Assembly: GCA_910576875.1 (NCBI GenBank)
Contig: CAJTKI010000009.1
Span: 868 to 33,556, forward strand
Length of the DNA stretch: 32,689 nucleotides
Reading direction: 5' to 3'
Source: an uncultured Christensenella sp.
GTDB lineage: Bacteria; Bacillota; Clostridia; Christensenellales; UBA3700
The notes below the pieces were generated by a model. The model did no database searches and was not told where the DNA came from. It was given only the letters and a program-made list of their open reading frames with translations. Within the stretch, counting starts at the first letter, position 1. Every line of letters begins with the position of its first letter. This document shows positions 9,391 to 18,030 of the stretch, piece after piece. Both the position numbers and the translations under genes were made by a program.

Positions 9391-10076
9391 CGCGATTCCT
9401 GCGAATCGGAAGACGCGTCGTCGTCCGACTCCGATCCGGAATGCTCGGCGATCAGCGGTCTGCCCGACTTGTCGAGCGTGTCGAGCACGCCGCTCGCGCG
9501 GATTTGCCGCAACTGCCGATAATATCCGACATTGTACTGCACCAACGCGATCACCGCCAACACGCAGCCGACGATCAAAATGCCGCGGTCGATCCAATGC
9601 AGAATTTCGCTGAACCCGACCCAAAACGCCAGCACGATCCCGACGAAATTGACGAACGCGCCGACCTTGCCCCATATGTTGGAACGCTGGTGCACCTGAC
9701 ACTTGCTCGCAACCATAAAATAGCGCGAAAACACGCCCATCAAAATCTCTTTGACGATCAGTATCGCCATAAACCACCAATCCAGCGCGCCGATCACGAC
9801 CAGCATTACCATGCCCAGACATTGCAACAGCTTGTCCGCGATCGGATCGATGACCTTGCCCAGATCGGAAACCTGATTAAAATGCCGCGCGACGTATCCG
9901 TCCACGATATCCGTAACGGACGCGAATACGAAAATCCCGAATCCCGCGTACAGGTACGCCCCGACCGGATCGACCTTGTACGCCGCCATCAGTCCTACGA
10001 AAAACGGCAGACACAAAAATCGGATATAGGTCAGGATATTCGGAATCGTAAACAAGTCTTTTTTTTCGAATCTCAT
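9387..10076 (-). CDS. pgsA: CDP-diacylglycerol--glycerol-3-phosphate 3-phosphatidyltransferase
   Basis: An integral membrane CDP-alcohol phosphatidyltransferase that makes phosphatidylglycerol phosphate, the committed step to phosphatidylglycerol and cardiolipin. The start ATG (10074-10076, MRFEKKDLFT) is chosen because CGGAG lies at normal spacing; an in-frame start 24 bases upstream lacks one. The 229-aa product carries the full CDP-alcohol signature: D56, D59-G60, A63-R64, G73, D77, D81. The N-terminal IPNILTYIRF is typical of PgsA. The tail after about residue 190 is hydrophilic and rich in Ser and Asp, longer than in most PgsA proteins. It is first in a seven-gene operon with its own promoter. 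A close relative such as PgsA2 is possible. Confidence 0.9.
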   Translation of the reverse strand: MRFEKKDLFTIPNILTYIRFLCLPFFVGLMAAYKVDPVGAYLYAGFGIFVFASVTDIVDGYVARHFNQVSDLGKVIDPIADKLLQCLGMVMLVVIGALDWWFMAILIVKEILMGVFSRYFMVASKCQVHQRSNIWGKVGAFVNFVGIVLAFWVGFSEILHWIDRGILIVGCVLAVIALVQYNVGYYRQLRQIRASGVLDTLDKSGRPLIAEHSGSESDDDASSDSQESR

Positions 10077-10109
10077 AAGCGCTCCGTGACTGTGGGTCAA
10101 ATTAAGGTT

Positions 10110-10138
10110 ATTATAACATAGCGCGCGAGATTAGACAA
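10110..10138 (-). promoter_or_regulatory. Promoter of the pgsA operon
   Basis: On the minus strand: -35 TTGTCT (10133-10138), 17-bp spacer, -10 TATAAT (10110-10115) with TGT before it. It overlaps a possible plus-strand -35 for the ABC operon, so the two may compete for polymerase. Confidence 0.72.
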
Positions 10139-10159
10139 GCGGATTCATGCGCATATTTT
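10132..10159 (+). promoter_or_regulatory. Possible promoter of the ABC importer operon
   Basis: -35 TAGACA (10132-10137), 16-bp spacer, -10 TATTTT (10154-10159). The match is moderate, but it is the best one I see before the plus-strand operon. Confidence 0.35.
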
Positions 10160-10165
10160 GTCGCC

Positions 10166-10230
10166 CGGGCAACTGCCCGCCCCGTCCGGACACCCGCGCG
10201 GACGGGACGGAATAGTATGTTATGTATTCC
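10166..10230 (+). promoter_or_regulatory. Structured leader of the ABC importer operon
   Basis: Two adjacent GC-rich hairpins are visible: CGGGCA-AC-TGCCCG (10166-10179) and CCCGTCCG / CGGACGGG (10181-10188 with 10199-10206). They are followed by the inverted repeat GGAATA-N10-TATTCC (10209-10230), ending six bases before the SD. No T-tract follows the hairpins and I do not recognise a known riboswitch. A repressor operator or an RNA control element are both possible. Confidence 0.45.
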
Positions 10231-10243
10231 ACCAGGAGGCAAT

Positions 10244-11245
10244 ATGAAAAAATTAGTTTGTTTAGTAATTATCGCATGTCTGCTCGCCGTATGCGCGTGT
10301 TTCGCGTTCGGCGCGTGCTCGGAACGCGAAGGCGTCATTCGGTTGACCGAAGTCACGCATTCGGTCTTCTACGCGCCGCTCTACGTGGCGCTGGAACAGG
10401 GCTATTTCGAAGCGGAAGGGCTTCAAATCGAGTTGAGCAACGGCGGCGGCGCCGACAACTGCATGACCGCGTTGATCAGCGGACAGGCGGATATCGGTCT
10501 GATGGGACCGGAGGCCGCAATCTACGTAGCCAACCAGGGACGGTCGGACTATCCGATCATCTTTACGCAACTGACCAAAAAGGACGGGTCTTTCCTGATG
10601 AGCCGCAAGGCGGAACCCGACTTTCAGTGGAGCGATCTGGTCGGCAAAGAAATCATCGGCGGTCGCCGCGGCGGCGTACCTGCCATGACGCTCGAATATG
10701 CGTTGCGCATCAATAATCTGATCGACGGCGAAAACTTTACGCTCAACTACGACGTCAAATACGATCTGATCGGCGCGGCGTTCGAAGGCGGTACGGGCGA
10801 CTATTGCACGATGTTCGAACCGGCGGCGTCCAATATGGAAAAAGCGGGCAAAGGCTATATCGTCGCATCGGTCGGCGAAGCTGCCGGAGACATGCCCTTC
10901 ACGGCGTTTATGGCGACCAAGAGCTATATGACGGAAAAACAGGATACCGTCGTCGCGTTTACGCGGGCGATCGTCAAAGCGATGGAATACGTCAATACGC
11001 ACACCGCTGCCGAAATCGCGGCGGCATTGCAGGCGAGCTTTGACGGCACCGATCTCGCGACGCTGACCAGCGCTATCCAGTCGTATATGGATATCGGCGC
11101 ATACAGCACGAGCCCGGTCATGCTGCGCAAGGATTTCGATCATCTGCAAGACGTGATCATCGAAGCGGGCGTCATGGATCGCCGCGCGGACTTCGACGCG
11201 CTCGTAGACAACAGCATCGCGCAGTCGCTGCTCGCCCAATCTTAA
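10244..11245 (+). CDS. ABC transporter substrate-binding lipoprotein (NMT1/SsuA/THI5-like)
   Basis: The start ATG at 10244 is set by AGGAGG four bases upstream. The product is 333 aa with a lipoprotein signal peptide: MKK, a hydrophobic core, and a lipobox ending at C25 (FGAC). The mature part opens with the typical periplasmic-binding-protein-2 pattern (VFYAPLYVALEQGYFEAEGL), then QADIGLMGPEAAIY, characteristic of the NMT1/SsuA family that binds nitrate, sulfonates, taurine, thiamine precursors or similar small molecules. It delivers ligand to the permease and ATPase encoded next. No enzyme gene or recognised riboswitch accompanies the operon, so the substrate is unknown. Confidence 0.88.
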   Translation: MKKLVCLVIIACLLAVCACFAFGACSEREGVIRLTEVTHSVFYAPLYVALEQGYFEAEGLQIELSNGGGADNCMTALISGQADIGLMGPEAAIYVANQGRSDYPIIFTQLTKKDGSFLMSRKAEPDFQWSDLVGKEIIGGRRGGVPAMTLEYALRINNLIDGENFTLNYDVKYDLIGAAFEGGTGDYCTMFEPAASNMEKAGKGYIVASVGEAAGDMPFTAFMATKSYMTEKQDTVVAFTRAIVKAMEYVNTHTAAEIAAALQASFDGTDLATLTSAIQSYMDIGAYSTSPVMLRKDFDHLQDVIIEAGVMDRRADFDALVDNSIAQSLLAQS

Positions 11246-11254
11246 GGAAACGCT

Positions 11255-12028
11255 ATGGAACAACCTGTTGTAACGCTGCGCGACGTATGTCTGACTTACC
11301 ACAGTCCCGAGACCGAAACCGTCGCGATCGACCGTCTGAATCTGGAAGTGCAACAGGGAGAATTGCTGGGTATCGTGGGACCGAGCGGATGCGGTAAAAC
11401 GACGATTCTGTCCCTGATATCCGGTATATTGACCCCTACCGGCGGCGAAATCCTCGTCTGCGGCAAAGACGCGCAACAGGCGCGCATGCTGACGGGATAT
11501 ATGCTGCAAAAAGACGAATTGTTCGAATGGCGAACGATTCGGGACAATATCCTGCTCGGACTGCAAATCCGCCGCAACCGCAACGCGCAAACCGAACGCT
11601 ATGCGGACGAATTGCTGGCAAAATACGGTCTGGCGGAATTTGCAAAGTTCTATCCGTCGCAGTTGTCCGGCGGCATGCGTCAGCGCGCGGCTTTGATCCG
11701 TACGCTGGTGCTGTCGCCGCAGATTCTGCTGTTGGACGAACCGTTTTCAGCGCTCGACTTCCAGACGCGGCTCGCCGCCGTGGAAGCCGTGCACCGCATC
11801 ATTCGTGCGGAAAACAAAACCGCCGTATTCGTGACGCACGACATCTCGGAAGCGATCTCGATGTGCGACCGCGTCGTCGTACTGTCGCCGCGCCCGAGCA
11901 CGGTGCGCGAAATCGTGCCGATCGATACGCTCGCGGACATTACCCCGCTGGCGCGACGCGAAGCGCCCGATTTCGGAGCGTACTTCGATAAAATCTGGAA
12001 ACTCTTGGAGCACCCTACGGAGAAATAA
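11255..12028 (+). CDS. ABC transporter ATP-binding protein (SsuB/TauB-like)
   Basis: A cytoplasmic ATPase of 257 aa that powers the importer. Walker A is GPSGCGKT (42-49), the Q-loop lies in YMLQKDELF, the signature is LSGGMRQR (137-144), Walker B is ILLLDEP (from 157), and the switch histidine is H195 in VTHDISEA. LSGGMRQR and the DISEA continuation are typical of the nitrate/sulfonate/taurine importer ATPases. It starts nine bases after the binding-protein gene, with AAGGAAA as SD, and ends one base before the permease start. Confidence 0.92.
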   Translation: MEQPVVTLRDVCLTYHSPETETVAIDRLNLEVQQGELLGIVGPSGCGKTTILSLISGILTPTGGEILVCGKDAQQARMLTGYMLQKDELFEWRTIRDNILLGLQIRRNRNAQTERYADELLAKYGLAEFAKFYPSQLSGGMRQRAALIRTLVLSPQILLLDEPFSALDFQTRLAAVEAVHRIIRAENKTAVFVTHDISEAISMCDRVVVLSPRPSTVREIVPIDTLADITPLARREAPDFGAYFDKIWKLLEHPTEK

Positions 12029-12029
12029 T

Positions 12030-12839
12030 ATGACGCAATTTTCCAAAGAACATCAAACTTATCTCAAGCTACGTAAGAGAAAACGCATCACCGTCACGTG
12101 TCTGCGTTGGGGCGTGCTGGCGGTGTTGATCGCGCTGTGGGAATTGATGACGGCGCTGGAATGGATCGATCCGTTTATCGTGTCGAGCCCGTCGCGCATC
12201 TTTCGCACGCTGGGCAATCTGATGCAAGGCGGCAAGCTGTTCTATCACATCGGCATCACGCTGGGCGAAACGGTGCTGAGCTTTTTGCTCGCGACGGTAC
12301 TGGGCACTGCGATCGCGATCGCGCTGTGGTGGTTCCCGACCGTGCGCAGCGTCATCGAACCGCATCTGGTCGTCCTGAACGCGCTCCCCAAAATCGCGCT
12401 CGGACCGATCATCATTATCTGGGTCGGCGCAGGCGCGGGCGCAATCATCACGATGGCGCTGCTGATCTCGCTGATCATCACCGTCATCAGTACGCTGAGC
12501 GGACTGTGCAGCGTGGAGAAAAGCAAACTTCTGCTGATGCAGACACTCGGCGCGTCCAAATGGCAAACGCTGACCAAACTCATCCTGCCCGCCAACATCC
12601 CTACCGTGATCGACGCGCTCAAAATCAACGTCGGTCTGTGCTGGGTCGGCACGATCATGGGCGAATACCTGATCTCGCGCGCGGGATTGGGATACCTGAT
12701 CATCTACGGCGGACAGATCTTCCAGCTCGATCTGGTCATGACGTCCACCGTCGTTCTGTGCGCGCTGGCGGGCGCAATGTATTTTGTCGTCGAACTCTTC
12801 CAAAAGTTCGTCAACCGCCGCATGAATTTCGTGCGCTGA
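12030..12839 (+). CDS. ABC transporter permease (SsuC/TauC-like)
   Basis: An integral membrane permease of 269 aa in the BPD_transp_1 family. Hydrophobic segments lie near residues 22-42, 75-100, 115-150, 190-210 and 230-250. The cytoplasmic coupling loop (EAA-type) is recognisable as LLMQTLGASKWQTLTKLILPANIP followed by hydrophobic helices, and IMGEYLISRAGLGYLI matches SsuC-type permeases. The start follows the ATPase stop by one base. Being the only permease gene, it presumably works as a homodimer. The operon ends at a strong terminator 27 bp further on. Confidence 0.91.
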   Translation: MTQFSKEHQTYLKLRKRKRITVTCLRWGVLAVLIALWELMTALEWIDPFIVSSPSRIFRTLGNLMQGGKLFYHIGITLGETVLSFLLATVLGTAIAIALWWFPTVRSVIEPHLVVLNALPKIALGPIIIIWVGAGAGAIITMALLISLIITVISTLSGLCSVEKSKLLLMQTLGASKWQTLTKLILPANIPTVIDALKINVGLCWVGTIMGEYLISRAGLGYLIIYGGQIFQLDLVMTSTVVLCALAGAMYFVVELFQKFVNRRMNFVR

Positions 12840-12865
12840 GCGACGTTGTCCATACTCGAAATTTT

Positions 12866-12899
12866 CGACATACCCGAATTCGGGTATGTCGTTTTGTTT
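12866..12899 (+). terminator. Terminator of the ABC importer operon
   Basis: A perfect palindrome with arms CGACATACCCGAA / TTCGGGTATGTCG (12866-12891) followed by TTTTGTTT. On the minus strand no T-run follows, so it probably ends the ykvI-like transcript less well. Confidence 0.88.
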
Positions 12900-13893
12900 A
12901 CCGCGCCGTATCCGCCGCGCGCCGATCGGAGTCGGAGACGGACGGCAGACGCGGCAACCGATCTCGATGCCGCATCGCGGCGCGCAGACACACCGCCAAA
13001 GCCAGCGCCGTATAGACGATCCCGACATAGCCGACGATCGGATACGTCGTCTGTACAACCGCCGAAAACTCGCTGCCGATCCCGAGCACCGTAATCGCAA
13101 TCGGCACGCAGATGCCGACCGTTACGCTGCGACAGGTTTCTGCCACCGCGCCGACGATCATCGCGCCGCTGCCGAGCATCGTCGTAAACACCGCCAAATA
13201 GACGATCGCCGCGCTCAAAGGCGCAAGTCCGCGCGACGCCGCAAACTCGTATACCGGCATCGCGGCGTCCGGATAAACGCATGCGACGCGGTAGACGCAC
13301 GCGAGCAAAACGGAAAACACGACGCCGACCAACGCGCCCGCTCCGACAATCGCGCGCGCAGACATCTTCTCCCCCTGCGGAGCGACGACGTAACCGCCGA
13401 GCAAAATGTTCATCGCACAGTAATGAAACGCGGAAAACACGCCGATTTTACCGCCTTGCACGGGCGGCGCAACCGCGCCCAACGCCAGCACGGACAGACA
13501 CAGCAACGGAACGACGACGGCGTTGACCTTGCCGATCGTGCGCATATCCAGCGCCCCGAGCACGCCCGCGAAAACGCCCGTCCACAGTCCGATGCCGCGC
13601 ACTCCGAACGCCTGATCGAAGATCTGCTCTCCGGCGGTCGCCATGCACCAATACGTCAGACACGCGCCGCACCACAGCACAAAGCGCACGCTCGCGCGCA
13701 ACGCGCGCGGCAGCGGTCGCGCGCGCTCCGCTCTGCCGAACCACAAAAACAGCGCGCACAACGCGCCCAGTCCCCACCCCGCGGCGACAGCGACCCATAC
13801 GCTGTGTCCGCAGAAAAAGACCGTGACTTCGCGACCGGTCGCAAACCCTGCGCCGACGACCGCTCCGATAAACAACAATGCCGCGCGTATCAT
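12898..13893 (-). CDS. YkvI-like membrane transporter (APC/LeuT-type fold)
   Basis: A 331-aa integral membrane protein with about ten hydrophobic segments. The opening helix carries GAVVGAGFATGREV (residues 10-23), the broken-helix glycine motif typical of the uncharacterised YkvI family, related to amino-acid permeases. A second conserved-looking stretch is NILLGGYVVAPQGE. The cargo is unknown; small amines or amino acids are the family guess. There is no recognisable SD, and a TACAAT lies five bases before the ATG. The tail is basic and polar. It is monocistronic, converging with the ABC operon. Confidence 0.75.
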   Translation of the reverse strand: MIRAALLFIGAVVGAGFATGREVTVFFCGHSVWVAVAAGWGLGALCALFLWFGRAERARPLPRALRASVRFVLWCGACLTYWCMATAGEQIFDQAFGVRGIGLWTGVFAGVLGALDMRTIGKVNAVVVPLLCLSVLALGAVAPPVQGGKIGVFSAFHYCAMNILLGGYVVAPQGEKMSARAIVGAGALVGVVFSVLLACVYRVACVYPDAAMPVYEFAASRGLAPLSAAIVYLAVFTTMLGSGAMIVGAVAETCRSVTVGICVPIAITVLGIGSEFSAVVQTTYPIVGYVGIVYTALALAVCLRAAMRHRDRLPRLPSVSDSDRRAADTAR

Positions 13894-13946
13894 ACGCTAT
13901 TGTATTCCGCAGACGCGGCGCGTATGTGCGTCGCCGCAAGCGCGAC

Positions 13947-13976
13947 AAAAACAAACGCCCGACAATAGGTCGGGCG
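13947..13976 (-). terminator. Terminator of the DUF624-to-HD operon
   Basis: Stem CGCCCGAC (13956-13963) / GTCGGGCG (13969-13976) with a five-base loop. On the minus strand it is followed by TTTGTTTTT. Confidence 0.87.
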
Positions 13977-13998
13977 TCCGAATGCAACGAAACCGAAT

Positions 13999-14688
13999 TT
14001 ATTTGACGTGCGCGTCCGACACGATCTGCGCGGTATTGATGACGCTGTCGTTGATATACAGTTTGAACGTACAGTCCAGATAGCGCGCGGCGCGCTCGGA
14101 CATGACCATGCGCGACAGAAAAATGGACAGAAAATCCATGACCGACGACGTCGAATCCATATAGAATTTGGTGCTGATGATCTTGCGCTCGGGATCGACG
14201 AGCACGATGTTTTTGCCGATCGAGTAGTTGACGACGTCGTGTATGTCTTCGCGGTCGAGCTGCAACCGCTGCACGCGCGTACGGTGCGCGTCCGACTTAT
14301 CCGCGAGTACGAGCGCGGCGGAAACGGCGTTGACGACGTGTCCGATCTCTTCTTCGTGATTGCCGACCGCGGAACAGATCGTGCAGATATCCGCGTACGG
14401 CATGCCCATGTCTTTGAGTATCCCGTACAGCAACGTCGCCGAAATCACGCCGTGATTGGATCGGTTGATCGCATTGCCGACGTCGTGCACGTAGCCCGCG
14501 ATGCGCGCCAACTCGCACATATGCTCGTCGTAGCCGAGCTTTTCCAAAATCATTGCCGCGGTGCGCGACACGTACGTCGCGTGACGCAGTCCGTGCTCGG
14601 TGTAATTCATCGCTTCCAGCACCTGTCCGGACTCGTGAATGAGCGCTTGGATCTGCGGATCGCGTTTGACCTGTTCGAAAGTAATCAT
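13999..14688 (-). CDS. HD-domain phosphohydrolase
   Basis: The start at ATG 14686-14688 (MITFEQ) overlaps the stop of the upstream TPR gene as ATGA; the same frame is open further upstream by chance. The 229-aa soluble product has the metal-binding HD signature: H36 (in GLRHATYV), H68-D69 (YVHDVGN), H79 (RSNHG) and D130 or D133 (LADKSD), spaced as in HD phosphohydrolases. The family hydrolyses phosphoester bonds in nucleotides or signalling nucleotides, but this subgroup's substrate is unknown to me. The C-terminal 80 residues are beta-rich and may form a separate small domain. It is last in its operon. Confidence 0.87.
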   Translation of the reverse strand: MITFEQVKRDPQIQALIHESGQVLEAMNYTEHGLRHATYVSRTAAMILEKLGYDEHMCELARIAGYVHDVGNAINRSNHGVISATLLYGILKDMGMPYADICTICSAVGNHEEEIGHVVNAVSAALVLADKSDAHRTRVQRLQLDREDIHDVVNYSIGKNIVLVDPERKIISTKFYMDSTSSVMDFLSIFLSRMVMSERAARYLDCTFKLYINDSVINTAQIVSDAHVK

Positions 14689-16433
14689 CCTTTTTTCTCC
14701 GATACCTGACGGGATTCGCCTTCCCGTTCCAATTCTTCCAGCCGTTGCGCATACCGCTTGGCGGTACGGATCTGTATTTTGAGATACGGCACCATATGTT
14801 CGAGATTCTCTCCGAACACCGTCTTGCACAGCGCCCACGCAAACGCGGTCGCCGAACGTACCTGCACGCTTTCTTCGCGCATGCGTTTGGCATACATGCG
14901 GACGCGCGTATACAACTGTTTGCGGCGCTCTTCGTCTTCGGGCGCGAGCAACGCGTACAGCAGACAGTATCCCTGCCGCGCGGCGTCCGAACACTTGGTC
15001 AGTTCCGAAGGCACGCGCAACGCGATTTCCCGAATGCGTTCGTCGCTGACGCATGCGATCCGTCCGCAACGTCCGTGCATCATCAGACAGAATAGAATAT
15101 GCCCCGCGACGGGCGCTTGTATGCGCGGACGAATGCAAAGCAACTCGGTAAAATTCCACAGCGTCTTTTTGTCGTCCATTTGCGCCAAACGATCGATCGA
15201 GGTAAACACTTCGGTCAAATAATACGGCACTTCGCACAGCCACCCGATCGCGCGGAACAAATCTTCCGGCGCGTACGGATCGCCTTGAAGCCACCGCACC
15301 AGTCTCGCGCGATAGTACGCGGTAATCGGCGAATCCAATTCGTGCACCGGAGAAGGTTGCAAAATTTCGCCGTCCGGATGGTCCGCGTCGTTGATCCATT
15401 CCACGAAACACGGCGCGTCGGTAAAGTCGGCATAGAGTCTCTGCATATCGACGAACGTGCGCCGAGCGGCTTCCTTTTTGCCGCAATTGAACTGCGCGAT
15501 GCCTTTGAGCCGATACAGCTCGTAGATGTACGGACGCTCGCGAATCCGACGCGTCATTAAGCGCACGACGTCGTCGTACCGCTCGCCCGTATGCAACGCA
15601 TGCGCGATCTTGTAAACTTCGGCAAAATCCTCCGTCTCATACGCGAACATCGCGTCCAAACAGCGTTCTTCCGTCTCGTAATCGGATACTTTGCGCGCAT
15701 ACGTATATTGCAGACACAGCGTATCCACGCCGACGCTGCCCGTCGCCGCGACCGCGTCCAGTTCTTCCTTCGCGAGATCGTACTGCTGCGTATTGAGATA
15801 ACAGCACGCAAGCGCGTTGTGCAACTCGGTCTGGAAAAACGCGTATTTCCCCGCCGTCTTTTCGCGCAGTTGCAACAGCGCGGCGATCGCGAGTTCGAAC
15901 AACCCCGCCGTCATCATCAAATAACATTGCGCCAACGAGCGTTTGAGCCTTCCCTTGCGCGTGCGCACGTTCCAATCGGGCAAAGCCTGCTCCCGCATCG
16001 CGTCGCGCAGAAAATCGTTGAGCGTCGCGCCGACCGCTTCGGCGTCGAAATCGTGCTCCTGCATCTGCTCCAAAATATCGGGGAACGCCTGCACGATCTT
16101 GCGCTGATCGCACCGACCGAAATAGTACTCGGCGCCCTGCGCGTCTCCGGTCGCCAACATATTGATCATCATCTTGGCGTTGTACTCGGCATTGCGCGGC
16201 TCGATCGCCAACGCGAGAAACAGCGCGCGGTTGGACAACTCCACGCGATCCGCGGACAAATATTGCCGCGCGAGCAACGAATACAGACGGGCGCGTCGAT
16301 AGACGTCCTGCTCCGTGCGCAGGGCTTCCGTCAAATATATGATCGCGCTTTCGGTATCGCCGCACTGATCGCAGTAATCCGCGATATGCGCAAAATCGTC
16401 GCTGCGCGTCGGAAATTCAATTATGCGTGCCAT
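14685..16433 (-). CDS. TPR-like repeat protein
   Basis: A soluble 582-aa protein made of repeated helical pairs. TPR-like units are visible near residues 15-50 (GDTESAIIYLTEAL), 50-85 (SLLARQYLSADRVELSNRAL), 170-235 (YLMMTAGLFELAIAALLQL; CCYLNTQQYDLAKEEL) and 275-330. The C-terminal third is helical and less repetitive, ending in a charged stretch. No signal peptide or catalytic motif is seen. Such proteins usually act as scaffolds. The gene overlaps hslO upstream by 17 bp and the HD gene downstream by 4 bp, so all three are probably coupled. The specific partner is unknown. Confidence 0.8.
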   Translation of the reverse strand: MARIIEFPTRSDDFAHIADYCDQCGDTESAIIYLTEALRTEQDVYRRARLYSLLARQYLSADRVELSNRALFLALAIEPRNAEYNAKMMINMLATGDAQGAEYYFGRCDQRKIVQAFPDILEQMQEHDFDAEAVGATLNDFLRDAMREQALPDWNVRTRKGRLKRSLAQCYLMMTAGLFELAIAALLQLREKTAGKYAFFQTELHNALACCYLNTQQYDLAKEELDAVAATGSVGVDTLCLQYTYARKVSDYETEERCLDAMFAYETEDFAEVYKIAHALHTGERYDDVVRLMTRRIRERPYIYELYRLKGIAQFNCGKKEAARRTFVDMQRLYADFTDAPCFVEWINDADHPDGEILQPSPVHELDSPITAYYRARLVRWLQGDPYAPEDLFRAIGWLCEVPYYLTEVFTSIDRLAQMDDKKTLWNFTELLCIRPRIQAPVAGHILFCLMMHGRCGRIACVSDERIREIALRVPSELTKCSDAARQGYCLLYALLAPEDEERRKQLYTRVRMYAKRMREESVQVRSATAFAWALCKTVFGENLEHMVPYLKIQIRTAKRYAQRLEELEREGESRQVSEKKG

Positions 16434-17283
16434 CGAATAATTCCCGTATCTGCTCCCGATCGAAGCCGTATTTGCGATTGCAGAAATCGCATCCGACCTC
16501 GATGCGTCCCTGCTCTTGCAGGATTTGTTCCGCCTCCTGCCGTCCCAACGTCAACAACATGCCGCCGATGCGCTCGCGCGAGCAACTGCACCGCCAACGC
16601 GGCGCGATGTCGTCCAAAACCTTGATCTCGAAATGCCCGAAATGGTCGTCGAGAATTTGCTGCGGCGTACATTGTTGCAACATCTGTCCCAAATCGGAAA
16701 AATTGCGCATGATGTCTTGCAGCACGACCAGCAATTCTTCTTCGCAATTGGGCATCGCCTGCGCGATCACGCCGCCTGCGGCAACGCAGCGCCCGTCGCG
16801 GACGACGCAATCGAGCACGACTGCGGACGGCAGTTGTTCGGACACCGTAAAATAATATGCAAAATCGCTGTCGATGTTGCCGTTGACCAACTGCGACATG
16901 CCGTTGTAAGGTTTCTTCAAGCCGAAATCCTTGATGATATTCAACGCGCCGCGCTCTCCGACCGTATGCCGCACGTCCGTATCGGGCGCATCCTGCGCGG
17001 CGTCGGGGTGCTCGCAGTATCCGCGCACATATGCGCCGTAGTCGCCGCACAGGACCATCTTGCCGATCGGACCGTCGCCCTGTATGAGCACGGTCAGACG
17101 GTTGCCCTGCGCCTTAAAGTTGCCGCTCATAAACGCGGTCATCGTCAGCGCGCGCCCCATTGCGCGGGCGCTCGCGTCGGACAGCCGATGCGTGTCGATC
17201 GCCGTCTGAACCAAATACTTGGTATCCAGCACGGTCACGATCGCCTTGGCTCCGAACAAAATCGCTCTCTTGATCACATCCAT
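16417..17283 (-). CDS. hslO: Redox-regulated chaperone Hsp33
   Basis: A cytoplasmic holdase chaperone of 288 aa that becomes active on oxidation and binds unfolding proteins. The N-terminal core covers about residues 1-225, with the family stretch GRALTMTAFMSG and the IQGDGPIG loop. The C-terminal zinc switch has C232 and C234 (RCSCSRER) plus C265 and C268 (GCDFCNRKY), the standard CxC...CxxC pattern, so the redox switch should be intact. It starts 18 bp after the methyltransferase gene with AAGGAAGGG upstream, and its end overlaps the TPR gene start. The length is typical. Confidence 0.95.
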   Translation of the reverse strand: MDVIKRAILFGAKAIVTVLDTKYLVQTAIDTHRLSDASARAMGRALTMTAFMSGNFKAQGNRLTVLIQGDGPIGKMVLCGDYGAYVRGYCEHPDAAQDAPDTDVRHTVGERGALNIIKDFGLKKPYNGMSQLVNGNIDSDFAYYFTVSEQLPSAVVLDCVVRDGRCVAAGGVIAQAMPNCEEELLVVLQDIMRNFSDLGQMLQQCTPQQILDDHFGHFEIKVLDDIAPRWRCSCSRERIGGMLLTLGRQEAEQILQEQGRIEVGCDFCNRKYGFDREQIRELFDGTHN

Positions 17284-17301
17284 ATTCCGTAATTCCCTTC
17301 C

Positions 17302-18030
17302 TTAAACGAATGCTTTGCGCCGACATATGTACAGCGCGCGTTTGGTGTGCGACGTATACGGCGCATAGCGCTCGCCGTCCCATACTTCGCACGTCCAATC
17401 CGGCTCCAACGCCTGCAAAATATGCTCGTGCGTATGGGCGTACTGGACGTGTTCTTCGTCCGAGCGGCGGTACATGTCGCCTTCCGGACGGAAAAACGCC
17501 AGTTGCATCCGCACGCAAGCGTGCGCGCGGTCATACGCATTGTTCCATATATACGTCAGATCGTCGTAATCCTCGCAGAAAAAATTGTCTCCGAGAACAT
17601 GCTCCAACTTGTACGCCGTACTGACGTCGAACGCCAGCGTGCCGCCCGCTTTGACGTATCCCGCGATCCGATGCAACGTCTGCGCCAGCTTGTCCGGCGG
17701 CAGATAATTGAATCCGTCGCACACGCACGTGACGAAATCCAATTCGCCCTGCGGACAAAAGCGCGAGACGTCTTCGGCGACCCATTCGATCCGCAGTCCG
17801 CTTTTGCGCGCGGCATCGCGCGCGACGTTGAGCATCTGCGGACTGTTGTCCACGCCGACGACGCGCCGTCCGCGCGCCGCGAGTTCGCGCGTAAATCGCC
17901 CCGTCCCGCAACACAGATCCGCGCCGACCTTGCCAAGCCTTGCGTCGACAAAGGCGACATAACCGTGATAGTCAAAGTCGCCCATGAGTCTGTCGTAATA
18001 TTCGGCCAACGTACTGTACGCTTCGTTCAT
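17302..18030 (-). CDS. Class I SAM-dependent methyltransferase
   Basis: The start ATG (18028-18030, MNEAYSTLAEYYDRLM) overlaps the stop of the upstream membrane gene as ATGA; the frame continues upstream by chance. The 242-aa product has the Rossmann SAM-binding motif DLCCGTGR (38-45), the acidic ribose-binding end of strand 2 (VVGVDNSPQML), and an EDVSRF segment. It resembles clostridial small-molecule methyltransferases annotated only as class I. The substrate is unknown. The C-terminal region (WTCEVWDGERYAPYTSHTKR) is typical of the group. Confidence 0.88.
   Translation of the reverse strand: MNEAYSTLAEYYDRLMGDFDYHGYVAFVDARLGKVGADLCCGTGRFTRELAARGRRVVGVDNSPQMLNVARDAARKSGLRIEWVAEDVSRFCPQGELDFVTCVCDGFNYLPPDKLAQTLHRIAGYVKAGGTLAFDVSTAYKLEHVLGDNFFCEDYDDLTYIWNNAYDRAHACVRMQLAFFRPEGDMYRRSDEEHVQYAHTHEHILQALEPDWTCEVWDGERYAPYTSHTKRALYICRRKAFV

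Noticed and set aside
10139..10243. TPP riboswitch before the NMT1-like ABC operon
   Set aside because: The conserved CTGAGA and the other thiamine-box blocks are absent, so thiamine-precursor import is unsupported.
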